Origin: Tsukamurella ocularis
Lineage (GTDB): Bacteria; Actinomycetota; Actinomycetes; Mycobacteriales; Mycobacteriaceae
NCBI RefSeq assembly: GCF_024807615.1
Contig: NZ_JANUCJ010000003.1
Location: 930,001-994,000, forward strand
Length of the DNA stretch: 64,000 nt
Direction of reading: 5' to 3'
Numbering within the stretch: the stretch's first letter is position 1; each line of letters begins with the position of its first letter. The notes beneath the pieces were generated by a model. It saw only the letters and a list, made by a program, of their open reading frames with translations, was not told where the DNA came from and made no database searches. Below, piece after piece: positions 40,963-50,206 of the stretch. The position numbers and the translations under genes were made by a program.

Positions 40963-43900
40963 TCAGCTGGCGCCGTCGGCCCGGTTGAGCTCGTCCGTCA
41001 TGTGCGTCGCGATCTTGCCGATGTACGGCTCGTCGATGAGCTGCAGGTGGTCGCCGCCGATCTTGACGATCCGCAGGTCCTCGACCACCGGGGCCCAGCC
41101 GCCGTCCGGCGCGATGTCCGCGAAGTTCGGCTCCAGCTCGACGGCGCCGTCGTGCATACGGTCCGCGCGGTACAGCGTGACCGTACCGCCGAACTTCCCG
41201 TAGTCGGCCGGGTTCACCTTGATCAGCATGCGGTTGTCCACGAAGGACGTGCGCTGGTGCTCGATCATCGACGTCGGGATCTTCTTGTCGGACAGCTGCA
41301 CCAGCTCCATGATGATCCGGAACTGACCCTCGTCGTCGGCCGCGTTGAGGCGGTCCATGGGCAGCTCGATCTCGTCACCGATGTCGTAGTTCTTGCGCGC
41401 GAATGTCTCCCAGCGCTCCAGGCGGGCCTTCTTCTCGGCGGGCTCATCGGTGAGCGGCACCTTCGGCGCGACCACGTCGAGCAGGCCGATGTACTCGACC
41501 TCCTGGCCCTCGTCCTCGAGCGCGCGCGCCAGCCCGTAGGCGAAGGCGCCGCCGAGGCTCCAGCCCGCGAGCCGGTACGGCCCCTCCGGCTGGATCTCCT
41601 TGAGCTTGGGCAGGTACTCGGCGACCCGCTCCTCGATCTCACCCTCGACGCGCTCGAAACCGTAGATGGGCAAGTCCTCCGGCAGCTTGCGCAGCAGGGC
41701 CTCGTAGGCGGTGGTGTTGCCGCCCGCGGGGTGGAAGAGGAACAGCGGCTTGCGATCAGTGCTCTCCGGCTTGCGTAGCGTGCGGACGAAGCCGTCCACC
41801 GGGGTCGCCTCGTTCATGACGGCGCCCACGTAGGTGGCCATCTCCTCGATGTTCTTCGAGTCGATGACGTCCTCGATGTCGATCTCGCCACCGGCGCGCT
41901 CCGACAGGCGAGCGGTCAGCTTCTCCGCCACGTCCTCGGAGAGCACGTCGAGCTCGGTGAAGACGCCGCCGGGGGACTTACCCACGACGATCGCGTAGGT
42001 CGCGAAGGTGAGGCGCTCCGCCGCGTCACGCGGGGGCACGCCGTCACCCACGGCCGCCGCGACGGCCGCGCCGTCGAGCAGGTCGGGGGTGGCGGTCTCG
42101 GTCTTCTCGTCCGACGGTGCCGCCGGCGCGGCCACGGTGGGCTCGGCCTCGACGGCATCCACGGCGGGCGCGGTCTCGGCGGCAGGTGCCTCGGCCTTCG
42201 CCGCGGCCTCCGCCTTCGCGGCCTTCATCATCTCGGCCAGTCGCCCGGCGTCGGCGAGTTCGCCGGTGCCGGACTGGTGCTCGGCGAGCGCGTCCACCTG
42301 GTCGCGATGCTCGACCGCGTACTCGACGAACTGCACCACGTCGTTGAAGGAGGCGTCGCGGACCGCCTGGATCTGGATCGGCGGGATGTCGAACTCGTAC
42401 TCGGTGCGGTTCTTGATACGCATCGCGATGAGCGAGTCCATGCCGAGATCGATGAGCGGGATCTCCTTGGGCAGATCCTCGATCTCGAAGCCCATGATCT
42501 CCGAGATGATCATGCCCAGGCGGTGTTCCACCGACTCGCCCGTGCTCGCCGACCAGCGCTCGCCGCTGCCCTCGGGCGCGGGGGCCTCGGTCTCGTCGGA
42601 GACGGTGATCTCGGGCTCGGACTCGTCGAGTTCGTCCATCTCCTCGACCGCGGGCGCGGCCCGGGTGATGAGCGGGGCCGCGGCGGTGCCGGAGGCCGCG
42701 CCGCCCACGACGACGGCGTCGAGCAGGAGACGGAAGCCCTTGCCCGTGTTCTCGTGCACCTGGATCGACGCGCCACCGGGATGCGGGGTCAGCGTCGTGG
42801 TGAGGGTCAAGCCCTCGCGCACCTCGCCGTGCTCCACGGCCGCGGTGACCGCGGCGCCGTCGAGCACCTGGACGGCGGCGTGCTTCGCCAGGTCGACCAG
42901 CGGGATCTTCGTCCCGTCACCCAGGGTGAGCGCGCCGGCGTCGAGCTGCCAGACGTGCCGGCCATCGGGCAGGGCGACGTGGCCGCCGGGGACCATGCCC
43001 GAGCCGCCGTCGGGCAGCTTGGTCTGGATCCAGATGTGCTTGCGCTGGAACTTGGTTCGCGGCACCGGCGCGTAGCGACCGGGGCCGAACAGGGAGGCGA
43101 CGTCCACGTGGTGGCCGCGTGCGAAGACGGTGGCGAGGGCGGTCATGACGGTGCCCTGCTCGTCCTCCTTGCGCTTGAGAGTCTGCACCAGCGCGGCGTC
43201 CTGGATGCCGGAGCCGAAGGTCACCGCGGCGACCGAGATCAGTGTGATCGGGTTCGGCGAGAACTCGATGAAGGTGCGGTAGCCGGCCTCGACGGCCTTC
43301 TCCACCGCCTGGGTGAACCAGACGCTGTGGCGCAGGCCCTTGATCCAGTAGTCCACGTCGTGCACGGGCGCGTGGCCGGCCTTGTAGAACTCGTCCTTGT
43401 TCACGGTCGAGTACATCGGGTACCGCAGCGCATGGGGCTCGATGCCCATGAGCTCGGCCTGGAGCTCGCCGAGCAGTGGATCCATCTGCGAGGTGTGGGA
43501 AGCACCGCGGGTCACGAGCTTGCGTGCCATGAGGCCCTTGGCCTCGGTCTCGGCGACGATCTTGTCGATGACCTTGCCGGGGCCGCCGAGCACGGTGTGG
43601 GTGGGCGCCGCGTACACGCAGATCTCCAGGCCCTCGTACTCGCCGAGCACGGTCTCGATGTCGGCGGCGCTGTACTCGACGAGCGCCATGAAGCGCTCCA
43701 TCTCCTCCGGCAGCATCTCCTCGCCCTCGCCCATGAGGCGAGAGCGGTTGCAGATGACACGCACGGCGTCCTCCAGCGAGAGACCGCCGGTGACCCAGGC
43801 CGCGGTGGCCTCACCCATCGAATGCGGCAGCACCACACCGGGTTCGATGCCGTGATGACGGAACAGGCCCACGAGCGCGACCTGGATGGCGAAGATGCCC

Positions 43901-46092
43901 ACCTGGCCGGTCTCGATGTGGAAGGTCTGCTCGTCGTCGGTGATCATGTCGGCGTAGTCGTTGCCCGACTCGTCGATGATGAGCTCGTTGACCTCGTCGA
44001 AGTAGTGCTTGAAGATCGGGTTCTCGAGGTAGAGCTGCTTGGCCATCTTGCGGTGATGGCTGCCGAAGCCGGAGAAGATGAACGCCGCGCCGGCCGCATC
44101 GGGCTGGTTGGCTGAGATGACGTTCGGGGCGTTCTTGCCCTCGGCGATCGCGCGGAATCCCTTGATCGCCTCGTCGAGGTCCTTCGCCATGACGACGGCG
44201 CGGACGCGGCCGTGATTGCGGCTCGCGAGCGTGCGACCGATCTCGGCGAGGGTGTACCCCTTGGCCTCGTCGGACTCGAGCCACTCGAGCAGTTCGGCGG
44301 CGGCGGCCCGTCGGCGCGACGGGACGTAGGCGGTGAGCACGAGCGGGACCGCGGCCCCCTCGGCAGTGGCGGCGTAGAAGGCTGGCACGGCGTTCGCTGA
44401 GGTCCCCTCGGCCTCGACCGTGCCGTCGACGACCTCGGGCGCGACGTACTCCCTGATCACGACGTGGGCGTTGGTGCCGCCGAAGCCGTTGCCGGTGACG
44501 CCGGCGAGCCGGTTGCCGGAGTACTTGGGCCACTCCGTGTTCCGCGCCGCCATGAGGAGACGGTTGGCCTCGAACTGGATGTACGGGTTGGGGCCGGCGA
44601 AGTTCAGCGAGGCGGGGATCTGCCCGTTGCGCATGCTGAGCAGCACCTTGGCGACGCCGGCGATGCCCGCGGCCGCCTCCAGGTGGCCGAAATTGGTCTT
44701 CGCCGAGCCGAGGAGCAGCGGCTTCTCGGCCTCGCGGCCGCGGCCGAGGACGCGGCCGATGGCGTCGGCCTCGAGCGGGTCGCCCAGGATGGTGCCGGTG
44801 CCGTGCGCCTCGAGGTAGTCGACGGTGCGCGGGTCGATGCCGGCGTCGATGTAGGCGTCGCGCAGGTTGATGACCTGCGCCTCCGGGTTCGGCGCGAAGA
44901 TGCCGTTCGACTTGCCGTCGGAGGTGACCGCGGAACCCGCGATGACGCCCAGGATGTCGTCGCCGTCGCGTTCGGCGTCGGCGAGGCGCTTGAGCAGCAC
45001 GACGCCGCCGCCCTCGGCGCGGATCATGCCGTTGGCGTCGGAGCTGAAGGCCTTGATCTTGCCGTCGGGCGCCTGCGCGCCGAGGCTGTCGAAGCCGAGC
45101 GTCGCGGCGGGGACGATCAACATGTTCACGCCGCCGGCGACCGCCATGTCGGTCTCGCCGTCGCGCAGGCTCCGGACGGCTTGGTGGATCGCGACCAACG
45201 AGGAGGAGCACGCGGTGTCGACGGTGACCGACGGGCCGTGGAAGTCGTAGAAGTAGGAGACGCGGTTCGCGACGATCGACGTCGACGTGCCGGTCAGCGC
45301 GTACGGGTTTGCCTTCGTCGGGTCGGCGACGGCCAGCATCTGGTAGTCGTTGGCGGAGCTGCCCATCCACACGCCCGTGCGGGTGCCCTTCACCGAGCTG
45401 GGCGGGATGTTGGCCTGCTCCAGCGCCTCCCAGGTGAGTTCGAGCGCGAGCCGCTGCTGCGGGTCGACCATCTCGACCTCGCGCGGGGTCATCTGGAAGA
45501 ACTCGGCGTCGAAAGAGGCCACGTCGTCGAGATAGCCGCCGAAGGTGTTGGCCTCGTCGAGGACGGCCTTCAGGCGCGGATCCTGCTTGAACTCGAGCCA
45601 GCGATCCTCGGGCAGATCCGTGGTGCCGTCACCGTTCCCGATGAGGAACTCCCACGTCGACTCCGGGGTCTCGCCGGCCTTCGGGAAGCGGGTCGCGAGG
45701 CCGACGACCGCCACGTCGTGCGCGCCGCGGTTCGCCTCGAAGTCCTCGCCCCGATCGTACTGCGCCGCCTCGGCCGCGAGATCGTCGTCGGAGACCACCG
45801 GGTCACCGTCGATGATGCGCTGGCTGAGCAGGGCGATCGTCGGGTGCTGGAAGGCGACGGTGGCCGTCAGCTGCACGCCGGTGAAGTCTTCGATATCGGA
45901 CGCCATCGAGACCGCGTCGCGCGAGCCCAGTCCGAACTCGTCGAGCGACTTGTCGTCGGTGATGTTCTCCAGCGGCTGCTTGGTCGCGTCGGCGATCCAC
46001 TGCCGCATCCACGCGCGCAGCTCCTCGAGGCTCAGATCCTCGCGGGCCTTGCCGGTCGGGCCTTCATGGGGGGTGTACTCGTTCTCAGCCAT
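40963..46092 (-). CDS. pks13: Polyketide synthase Pks13, mycolate condensase
   Basis: A 1709-residue type I synthase that condenses the meromycolyl chain with the carboxylated alpha chain. Domain order: N-terminal ACP (Ser57 in EFGLGSRDAV), ketosynthase (Cys295 in VDTACSSSL), acyltransferase (Ser758 in VLPHSMGEATA), C-terminal ACP (Ser1220 in LGMDSLIAM) and thioesterase (Ser1512 in AGWSLGGAF). This two-ACP layout is diagnostic. An Ala/Glu/Pro linker around residue 1320 separates ACP and thioesterase and carries one GACGGTGC copy (Ala-Pro-Ser). The product is released by transfer of the alpha-alkyl beta-ketoacyl chain to trehalose. It is flanked by fadD32 and accD4. Confidence 0.97.
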   Translation of the reverse strand: MAENEYTPHEGPTGKAREDLSLEELRAWMRQWIADATKQPLENITDDKSLDEFGLGSRDAVSMASDIEDFTGVQLTATVAFQHPTIALLSQRIIDGDPVVSDDDLAAEAAQYDRGEDFEANRGAHDVAVVGLATRFPKAGETPESTWEFLIGNGDGTTDLPEDRWLEFKQDPRLKAVLDEANTFGGYLDDVASFDAEFFQMTPREVEMVDPQQRLALELTWEALEQANIPPSSVKGTRTGVWMGSSANDYQMLAVADPTKANPYALTGTSTSIVANRVSYFYDFHGPSVTVDTACSSSLVAIHQAVRSLRDGETDMAVAGGVNMLIVPAATLGFDSLGAQAPDGKIKAFSSDANGMIRAEGGGVVLLKRLADAERDGDDILGVIAGSAVTSDGKSNGIFAPNPEAQVINLRDAYIDAGIDPRTVDYLEAHGTGTILGDPLEADAIGRVLGRGREAEKPLLLGSAKTNFGHLEAAAGIAGVAKVLLSMRNGQIPASLNFAGPNPYIQFEANRLLMAARNTEWPKYSGNRLAGVTGNGFGGTNAHVVIREYVAPEVVDGTVEAEGTSANAVPAFYAATAEGAAVPLVLTAYVPSRRRAAAAELLEWLESDEAKGYTLAEIGRTLASRNHGRVRAVVMAKDLDEAIKGFRAIAEGKNAPNVISANQPDAAGAAFIFSGFGSHHRKMAKQLYLENPIFKHYFDEVNELIIDESGNDYADMITDDEQTFHIETGQVGIFAIQVALVGLFRHHGIEPGVVLPHSMGEATAAWVTGGLSLEDAVRVICNRSRLMGEGEEMLPEEMERFMALVEYSAADIETVLGEYEGLEICVYAAPTHTVLGGPGKVIDKIVAETEAKGLMARKLVTRGASHTSQMDPLLGELQAELMGIEPHALRYPMYSTVNKDEFYKAGHAPVHDVDYWIKGLRHSVWFTQAVEKAVEAGYRTFIEFSPNPITLISVAAVTFGSGIQDAALVQTLKRKEDEQGTVMTALATVFARGHHVDVASLFGPGRYAPVPRTKFQRKHIWIQTKLPDGGSGMVPGGHVALPDGRHVWQLDAGALTLGDGTKIPLVDLAKHAAVQVLDGAAVTAAVEHGEVREGLTLTTTLTPHPGGASIQVHENTGKGFRLLLDAVVVGGAASGTAAAPLITRAAPAVEEMDELDESEPEITVSDETEAPAPEGSGERWSASTGESVEHRLGMIISEIMGFEIEDLPKEIPLIDLGMDSLIAMRIKNRTEYEFDIPPIQIQAVRDASFNDVVQFVEYAVEHRDQVDALAEHQSGTGELADAGRLAEMMKAAKAEAAAKAEAPAAETAPAVDAVEAEPTVAAPAAPSDEKTETATPDLLDGAAVAAAVGDGVPPRDAAERLTFATYAIVVGKSPGGVFTELDVLSEDVAEKLTARLSERAGGEIDIEDVIDSKNIEEMATYVGAVMNEATPVDGFVRTLRKPESTDRKPLFLFHPAGGNTTAYEALLRKLPEDLPIYGFERVEGEIEERVAEYLPKLKEIQPEGPYRLAGWSLGGAFAYGLARALEDEGQEVEYIGLLDVVAPKVPLTDEPAEKKARLERWETFARKNYDIGDEIELPMDRLNAADDEGQFRIIMELVQLSDKKIPTSMIEHQRTSFVDNRMLIKVNPADYGKFGGTVTLYRADRMHDGAVELEPNFADIAPDGGWAPVVEDLRIVKIGGDHLQLIDEPYIGKIATHMTDELNRADGAS

Positions 46093-46174
46093 GTGTGTCT
46101 ACCCTTCGCGTCGAGACCGTGGGTTACGCAGTCGCGTGTGATGAAGTTGTGGTTCTGCCGTGCGCCGGTGGGCG

Positions 46175-48085
46175 CTACTGAACGTCGTTCGCCTCGGCGT
46201 CGGGGAACGCCGTCTGGGTGTAACCGCCGCGCAGCGTGCCGTCGATGTAGGCGGCGCGGCCTGCGCGCCGGGCGATCTTGCCGGAACTGGTGCGCGGCAG
46301 CGAGCCGCCGGGGACCAGCAGGATGTCGCGGGCCAGCACGCCGTGCGCGGCACCGACGGCCGAACGGATCCCGTCCGCCAGGGCCTGCTGGTTCTGCTTG
46401 GCGCCACCCGCACCGAGCTCGGCGACGATGACGAGTTGCTCGCTCTGATCGTTCGCATCGAAGGTCAGGCCCGAGGTGTTGCTCTCGAAGACCGCGGCCG
46501 GCAGCTCGTTGGCCGGCACCGAGAACGCCGCGACGTAGCCCGTGCGGATGTACTTGGTGTCGGACTCCTGGGCCGTGAACTCGAGGTCCTGCGGGTAGTG
46601 ATTGCGGCCGTCGACGATCACGAGGTCCTTGACGCGGCCGGTGATGTACAGCTCGCCGCCGTGGTAGACGCCGAAGTCGCCGGTGCGCATCCACTTGGCC
46701 TTCTCGAGGTTCTTCACGCCCTCGGAGTGGCTGCCCTCGGAGAGCGGGGTCAGGTAGTTCTGGAAGGTCTCGCGGGACTCCTCGTCGCGCTCCCAGTAAC
46801 CCGAGCCGATGTTCATGCCGTGGAGCCAGATCTCGCCCACGGAATCGTCGGGCACCTCCTTGCCGGTTTCCGGGTCCACGATGCAGGCCCACTGGCTCAG
46901 CGCGATGTCGCCGCAGGAGACCTGCGGGACGGCGCCCTCAGCACCCTCCTCGGAGACGACGAAGGTGCCGGCGGCCAGCTGGTCGCGGTCGACGTAGACC
47001 ACGCGGGCCTCGTTCTCGACGGGGGTCGAGCTGACGAACAGCGTCGCCTCGGCCATGCCGAAGCAGGGCTTGATCGCCTTCGGCGAGAGGCCGTAGGGGG
47101 CGAAGGCCTCGTTGAACTTCTTCATCGACGAGACGGTGACCGGCTCGGAGCCGTTGATCAGGCCCTTGACGTTCGACAGGTCGAGGGTCTCGCCCTCCTT
47201 GGGCAGGCCGCGGGCGGCGGCGTGCTCGTAGGCGAAGTTCGGGGCGGCGGCGAAGGTCTCCGCCCCGTCCTCGACGGCGGCCAGCTCGTTGATCCAGCGG
47301 CCGGGGCGGCGCACGAACGCCGACGGACTCATGATGGTGATGAACTTGCCGCCGAGGGCGGGCAGGATCACCGTGAGCAGGCCCATGTCGTGGAACATCG
47401 GCAGCCAGGTGACGCCACGGGAGTTCTCGTTGAGGTCCAGCGCGTGGATCATCTGGATCACGTTCGTGCCGACGGCCTCGTAGGTGATCTGCACGCCGGC
47501 CGGGTTCCGGGTGGAGCCCGAGGTGTACTGCAGGTACGCGATGGTGTCGCGGTAGATCGGGAAGGGCTTGAGCGTCGAGCCCACCGAGTCCGGGATGGCG
47601 TCGACGGCGATGATCCGCGGCCGCTCCTTCGCCGGGAGATGGCGGAAGAAGTTACGGCACGCCTCGGCGGAGCCGGAGCTCGTGAGGATGGCGGTGGGCT
47701 TGCAGTCCTCGAGGACGATGCGCAGGCGGTCCGTGTGGCCCGGCTCGTCCGGGCTGAACAGCGGCACCGCGATGTTGCCTGCGTACAGGGCGCCGAAGAA
47801 GGCGGTCACGTAGTCGAGGCCCTGCGGGGCCAGGATCGCGACGCGGTCCTCACGCTTGGTGATGTGCTGCAGGCGGGCACCGATGGCGCGCAGCCGGGCG
47901 CCGAACTGCGACCAGGTCAGCTCGTGGACGACGCCGTCACGCTCGCGGCTGTAGTCGATGAAACGGTAAGCGAGGGTGTCGGCACGTTCCCGTGCGTTGC
48001 GCTCGACGAAGTCGACCAGCGTGGTTCCGGGGCGGAAGAAGATGTTGCCGTCTTCGTCCAGAAACTGGTCAAACTCGTTGTTCAT
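46175..48085 (-). CDS. fadD32: Fatty-acyl-AMP ligase FadD32
   Basis: A 636-residue FAAL that activates the meromycolic acid as acyl-AMP and loads the N-terminal ACP of Pks13. The adenylate-forming motif is LQYTSGSTRNPAGV near residue 190; later blocks are GLINGSEPVTVSSM and the hinge RTGDFGVYHGGELYITGRVK. The FAAL-specific insertion is present. GAGGAGC precedes the ATG. It is the first gene of fadD32-pks13-accD4-oxidase; an 82-bp gap precedes pks13. Confidence 0.96.
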   Translation of the reverse strand: MNNEFDQFLDEDGNIFFRPGTTLVDFVERNARERADTLAYRFIDYSRERDGVVHELTWSQFGARLRAIGARLQHITKREDRVAILAPQGLDYVTAFFGALYAGNIAVPLFSPDEPGHTDRLRIVLEDCKPTAILTSSGSAEACRNFFRHLPAKERPRIIAVDAIPDSVGSTLKPFPIYRDTIAYLQYTSGSTRNPAGVQITYEAVGTNVIQMIHALDLNENSRGVTWLPMFHDMGLLTVILPALGGKFITIMSPSAFVRRPGRWINELAAVEDGAETFAAAPNFAYEHAAARGLPKEGETLDLSNVKGLINGSEPVTVSSMKKFNEAFAPYGLSPKAIKPCFGMAEATLFVSSTPVENEARVVYVDRDQLAAGTFVVSEEGAEGAVPQVSCGDIALSQWACIVDPETGKEVPDDSVGEIWLHGMNIGSGYWERDEESRETFQNYLTPLSEGSHSEGVKNLEKAKWMRTGDFGVYHGGELYITGRVKDLVIVDGRNHYPQDLEFTAQESDTKYIRTGYVAAFSVPANELPAAVFESNTSGLTFDANDQSEQLVIVAELGAGGAKQNQQALADGIRSAVGAAHGVLARDILLVPGGSLPRTSSGKIARRAGRAAYIDGTLRGGYTQTAFPDAEANDVQ

Positions 48086-48311
48086 GCATTGCTCCTCGTC
48101 ACCGACGCCGGGCGGCTGACGGTCATACAGTGGTACATCGCGTGGCGGCGACGGCCCGTTGCGGGCCTGTGCGCCACCTCATAGTGCTTGATATCCGCAA
48201 CATGTTTCACCCGTTCGGGGCGTTACCACGCTGTGAAAATCCGCAAACCCGACTATCGTACCGCGCGGTAACGGCGGGGACGAAAACCGAGAGGTTGGGC
48301 AGTGGACACGA
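48086..48311. other. 226-bp region upstream of fadD32
   Basis: Holds the promoter of the mycolate operon on the minus strand. CGTTACC (48221-48227) and GGTAACG (48267-48273) form a 7-bp inverted repeat 39 bp apart, a possible regulator site. No gene is supported. Confidence 0.45.
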
Positions 48312-49292
48312 TCACTCGCCTTTGAGCTGCTCCAGGACGGGCGCGAAGGCCTCCATCTGGGTGGGGATCACGCCGACGTAGGACATACCCGTCGCGGCCC
48401 GGGTGGCGCGGACCTGATCGGCGATCTCGTCGAAGGTGCCGATCGCGAGGTAGGGCGAGCTCAGCACGTCGTCGATCGTCACCTCCTTGTCGACCTCGAT
48501 GCTGGCCGAGAGCCCGCGCTCGATGGCCTTGAGCGCGAAGTCGGCGACCTGCTCGCGATCGTCGGTGACCACGATGGTGGCGATCGACCAGGAGAGCTCG
48601 ATCTCGGCGAAGCGGTCGCCCGCGGCGGCCTTCACGATCTCGACCTTGTTCTTCACGGCGTCCATCGACATGTCCGAGATCCGGAGCTTGCCCTCGGCCG
48701 AGCTGCGCGGGTTGATCGAGACGACGTCGGCGCGCCGGGCCGCGAGCTCCAGCGTGCGGCGGGCGCCGGCGCCGATGGCGATCGGCGGGCGCGGGCCCTG
48801 CCGCGGCCGCGGGTAGCCCTTGAGCTCCTTGACCCGGAAGACCTCTCCCTCGAACTCCGCCTCCTGGCCGCGGAGCAGCGCGTCGAGCACCGTCAGGCCC
48901 TCGTCGAGGCGCTGGAACCGGCGGTCGGGCGACTCGAACTCGATGCCCGACTGGTCGAAGCCCTCCTTGAAGGCGCCGAGGCCCAGGCCCACCTCGAGGC
49001 GCCCCTTGGACAGCACGTCGATGGTGGTGAGCTCCTTGGCCAGCACCGCTGGATGCCGGAAGGGCATCGCCAGCATCGAGGTCGCGAGGCGGATCTTGTC
49101 GGTGCTCACGGCCAGCGCGCCCAGCGCGGCCAGCGGTCCCACCTGCGCGTCCAGCCGATCCGGGATGGCGAAGGTGTCGAACCCCAGCTCCTCGGCCTCC
49201 TGCGCGAGCTTGACGAACTTGCGCGCGCCGCCCTCGTCGGCGTTGCCGGCGCCGCCGGCCGCGAACCGGAACTTGCGGGGCTCAGTGGTCAC
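48312..49292 (-). CDS. LLM-class F420-dependent oxidoreductase
   Basis: A 326-residue luciferase-like TIM barrel of the actinobacterial F420 subgroup (KFRFAAGGAGNADEGGARKF, then EELGFDTFAIPDRL and LSKGRLEVGLGLGAF, RPPIAIGAGARRTLELAAR). Members reduce or oxidise unknown substrates with coenzyme F420. It starts with GTG (MTTEPRK). It lies between fadD32 and the cutinases, where M. tuberculosis has no gene, so it is part of a local insertion. Confidence 0.85.
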   Translation of the reverse strand: MTTEPRKFRFAAGGAGNADEGGARKFVKLAQEAEELGFDTFAIPDRLDAQVGPLAALGALAVSTDKIRLATSMLAMPFRHPAVLAKELTTIDVLSKGRLEVGLGLGAFKEGFDQSGIEFESPDRRFQRLDEGLTVLDALLRGQEAEFEGEVFRVKELKGYPRPRQGPRPPIAIGAGARRTLELAARRADVVSINPRSSAEGKLRISDMSMDAVKNKVEIVKAAAGDRFAEIELSWSIATIVVTDDREQVADFALKAIERGLSASIEVDKEVTIDDVLSSPYLAIGTFDEIADQVRATRAATGMSYVGVIPTQMEAFAPVLEQLKGE

Positions 49293-49405
49293 GTTGTGGG
49301 TACTCCTGGTCGACTGGGATGCGGTCGTGAAACGTTGCGGACAGCCTAACGGTTGCCCGACGGTGCCTCGGCCGCCCTGTGATTCCCGGTAGATCCGTAC
49401 CCACT

Positions 49406-49475
49406 GTGAATCCTCGGCTCAGAGCACACACGAAGCCATATCCGGGCTCGGGTGCTCGGAAAGCCGTGGATTCAC
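49406..49475. repeat. 70-nt imperfect long hairpin
   Basis: Nested arms pair in register: GTGAATCC/GGATTCAC (49406-49413 with 49468-49475), CGGCT/AGCCG, GAGCAC/GTGCTC (49422-49427 with 49452-49457) and AGCC/GGCT around the centre. It lies 16 nt beyond the lipoprotein stop and upstream of the LLM gene. It may be a terminator, an attenuator or a small structured RNA. Confidence 0.5.
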
Positions 49476-49491
49476 GGACGGAGCGGACCCG

Positions 49492-49983
49492 TCACCGCGA
49501 GACGGAGTAGTAGAGGTCGATGGATTCGGCGGTGGTTCGCAGATACACCTTGAGCGACTCGCCGTAGTTCAGGCCTCCACGGGTTCCCTTGATCAGGCGG
49601 TACGCCGGTCCGGCGAGCACGAGCCGGCCACGGGCACCGTCGGCGCGCCAGGGCTCGACCGTGAGCGAGTCCGCCGGAAATCCGGTCATGGTCAGGTCGG
49701 AGTCCCGAAGGGAGACGGTGAGCTCAGCGGGTCGGATCACCGCATGGATGTACGAGATGCTCGACACCAGCCCGGTCGATTCCACCGCTCCGGACACCGT
49801 CCGTGCCTCTGCCGGGAGTGCCAGACCCACGTGGGATGCCGCCCGCCACATCGCGTCGGATCGCGCCGCCTCCCCGTCGATCACATTCACCTGTTCCCCG
49901 GGTCCGGGCGGCGCCAAGGGATCGCAGGCACTCGTCGACAGCGCCACCAACGCCACGACGGCAAGCGCGATCCGTTTTCGCAT
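49492..49983 (-). CDS. Putative exported lipoprotein, unknown family
   Basis: A 163-residue protein with a short signal (MRKRIALAVVALVALSTSAC) ending in a lipobox-like TSAC, followed by DPLAPPGPGEQVN. The mature part is beta-rich with repeated hydrophobic/charged strands and shows no motif that I recognise. A TACCAT -10 lies 7 nt before the ATG. It is divergent from the agmatine-deiminase-like gene across a 223-bp region with repeats. Confidence 0.6.
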   Translation of the reverse strand: MRKRIALAVVALVALSTSACDPLAPPGPGEQVNVIDGEAARSDAMWRAASHVGLALPAEARTVSGAVESTGLVSSISYIHAVIRPAELTVSLRDSDLTMTGFPADSLTVEPWRADGARGRLVLAGPAYRLIKGTRGGLNYGESLKVYLRTTAESIDLYYSVSR

Positions 49984-49990
49984 ACCTCGA

Positions 49991-49996
49991 ATGGTA
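49991..49996 (-). promoter_or_regulatory. -10 element of lipoprotein gene
   Basis: TACCAT on the minus strand, 7 nt before the ATG at 49983. Confidence 0.45.
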
Positions 49997-50023
49997 GTTG
50001 CCCAAGCGGGAGACAGGCTGGCG

Positions 50024-50046
50024 CCGGCCGTCCCCCACGCGGCGCC
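50024..50046 (+). repeat. 23-bp direct repeat, copy 1
   Basis: Sequence CCGGCCGTCCCCCACGCGGC plus GCC, identical to copy 2 at 50102-50124, in the divergent promoter region. Confidence 0.8.
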
Positions 50047-50065
50047 GATTCCCCTGCTGGGCGTT

Positions 50066-50104
50066 CGGTCCCCCATGAGTCGCCGTTCCTCGGGTGGGGG
50101 ACCG
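50066..50104. repeat. Inverted repeat between the direct repeats
   Basis: CGGTCCCCCA (50066-50075) pairs with TGGGGGACCG (50095-50104), 10-bp perfect arms. Confidence 0.6.
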
Positions 50105-50124
50105 GCCGTCCCCCACGCGGCGCC
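50102..50124 (+). repeat. 23-bp direct repeat, copy 2
   Basis: Identical to 50024-50046, with start-to-start spacing of 78 bp; both copies are followed by similar ATTCCCC/AATCCCC sequence. Confidence 0.8.
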
Positions 50125-50206
50125 TAATCCCCCGCGGGAGGCCACGACCGGTGACAATGGGCGGGCGGGGCTGGAGAGGCCGGCACCGTCGGAAGAGGTG
50201 AGCGCG

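Noticed and set aside
38079-40988. 969-residue open frame opposite the FAD oxidase and accD4
   Set aside because: Antisense shadow; composition is Arg/Asp/Val/His-biased and the opposite strand carries clear conserved enzymes.
42277-44115. 612-residue open frame inside pks13
   Set aside because: Antisense shadow of pks13; no signal, motif or start-site support.
49406-49475. Third copy of the DUF559-flanking repeat
   Set aside because: It shares only short GTGGATTC-like words; arms and core do not align with the 41-bp repeat.
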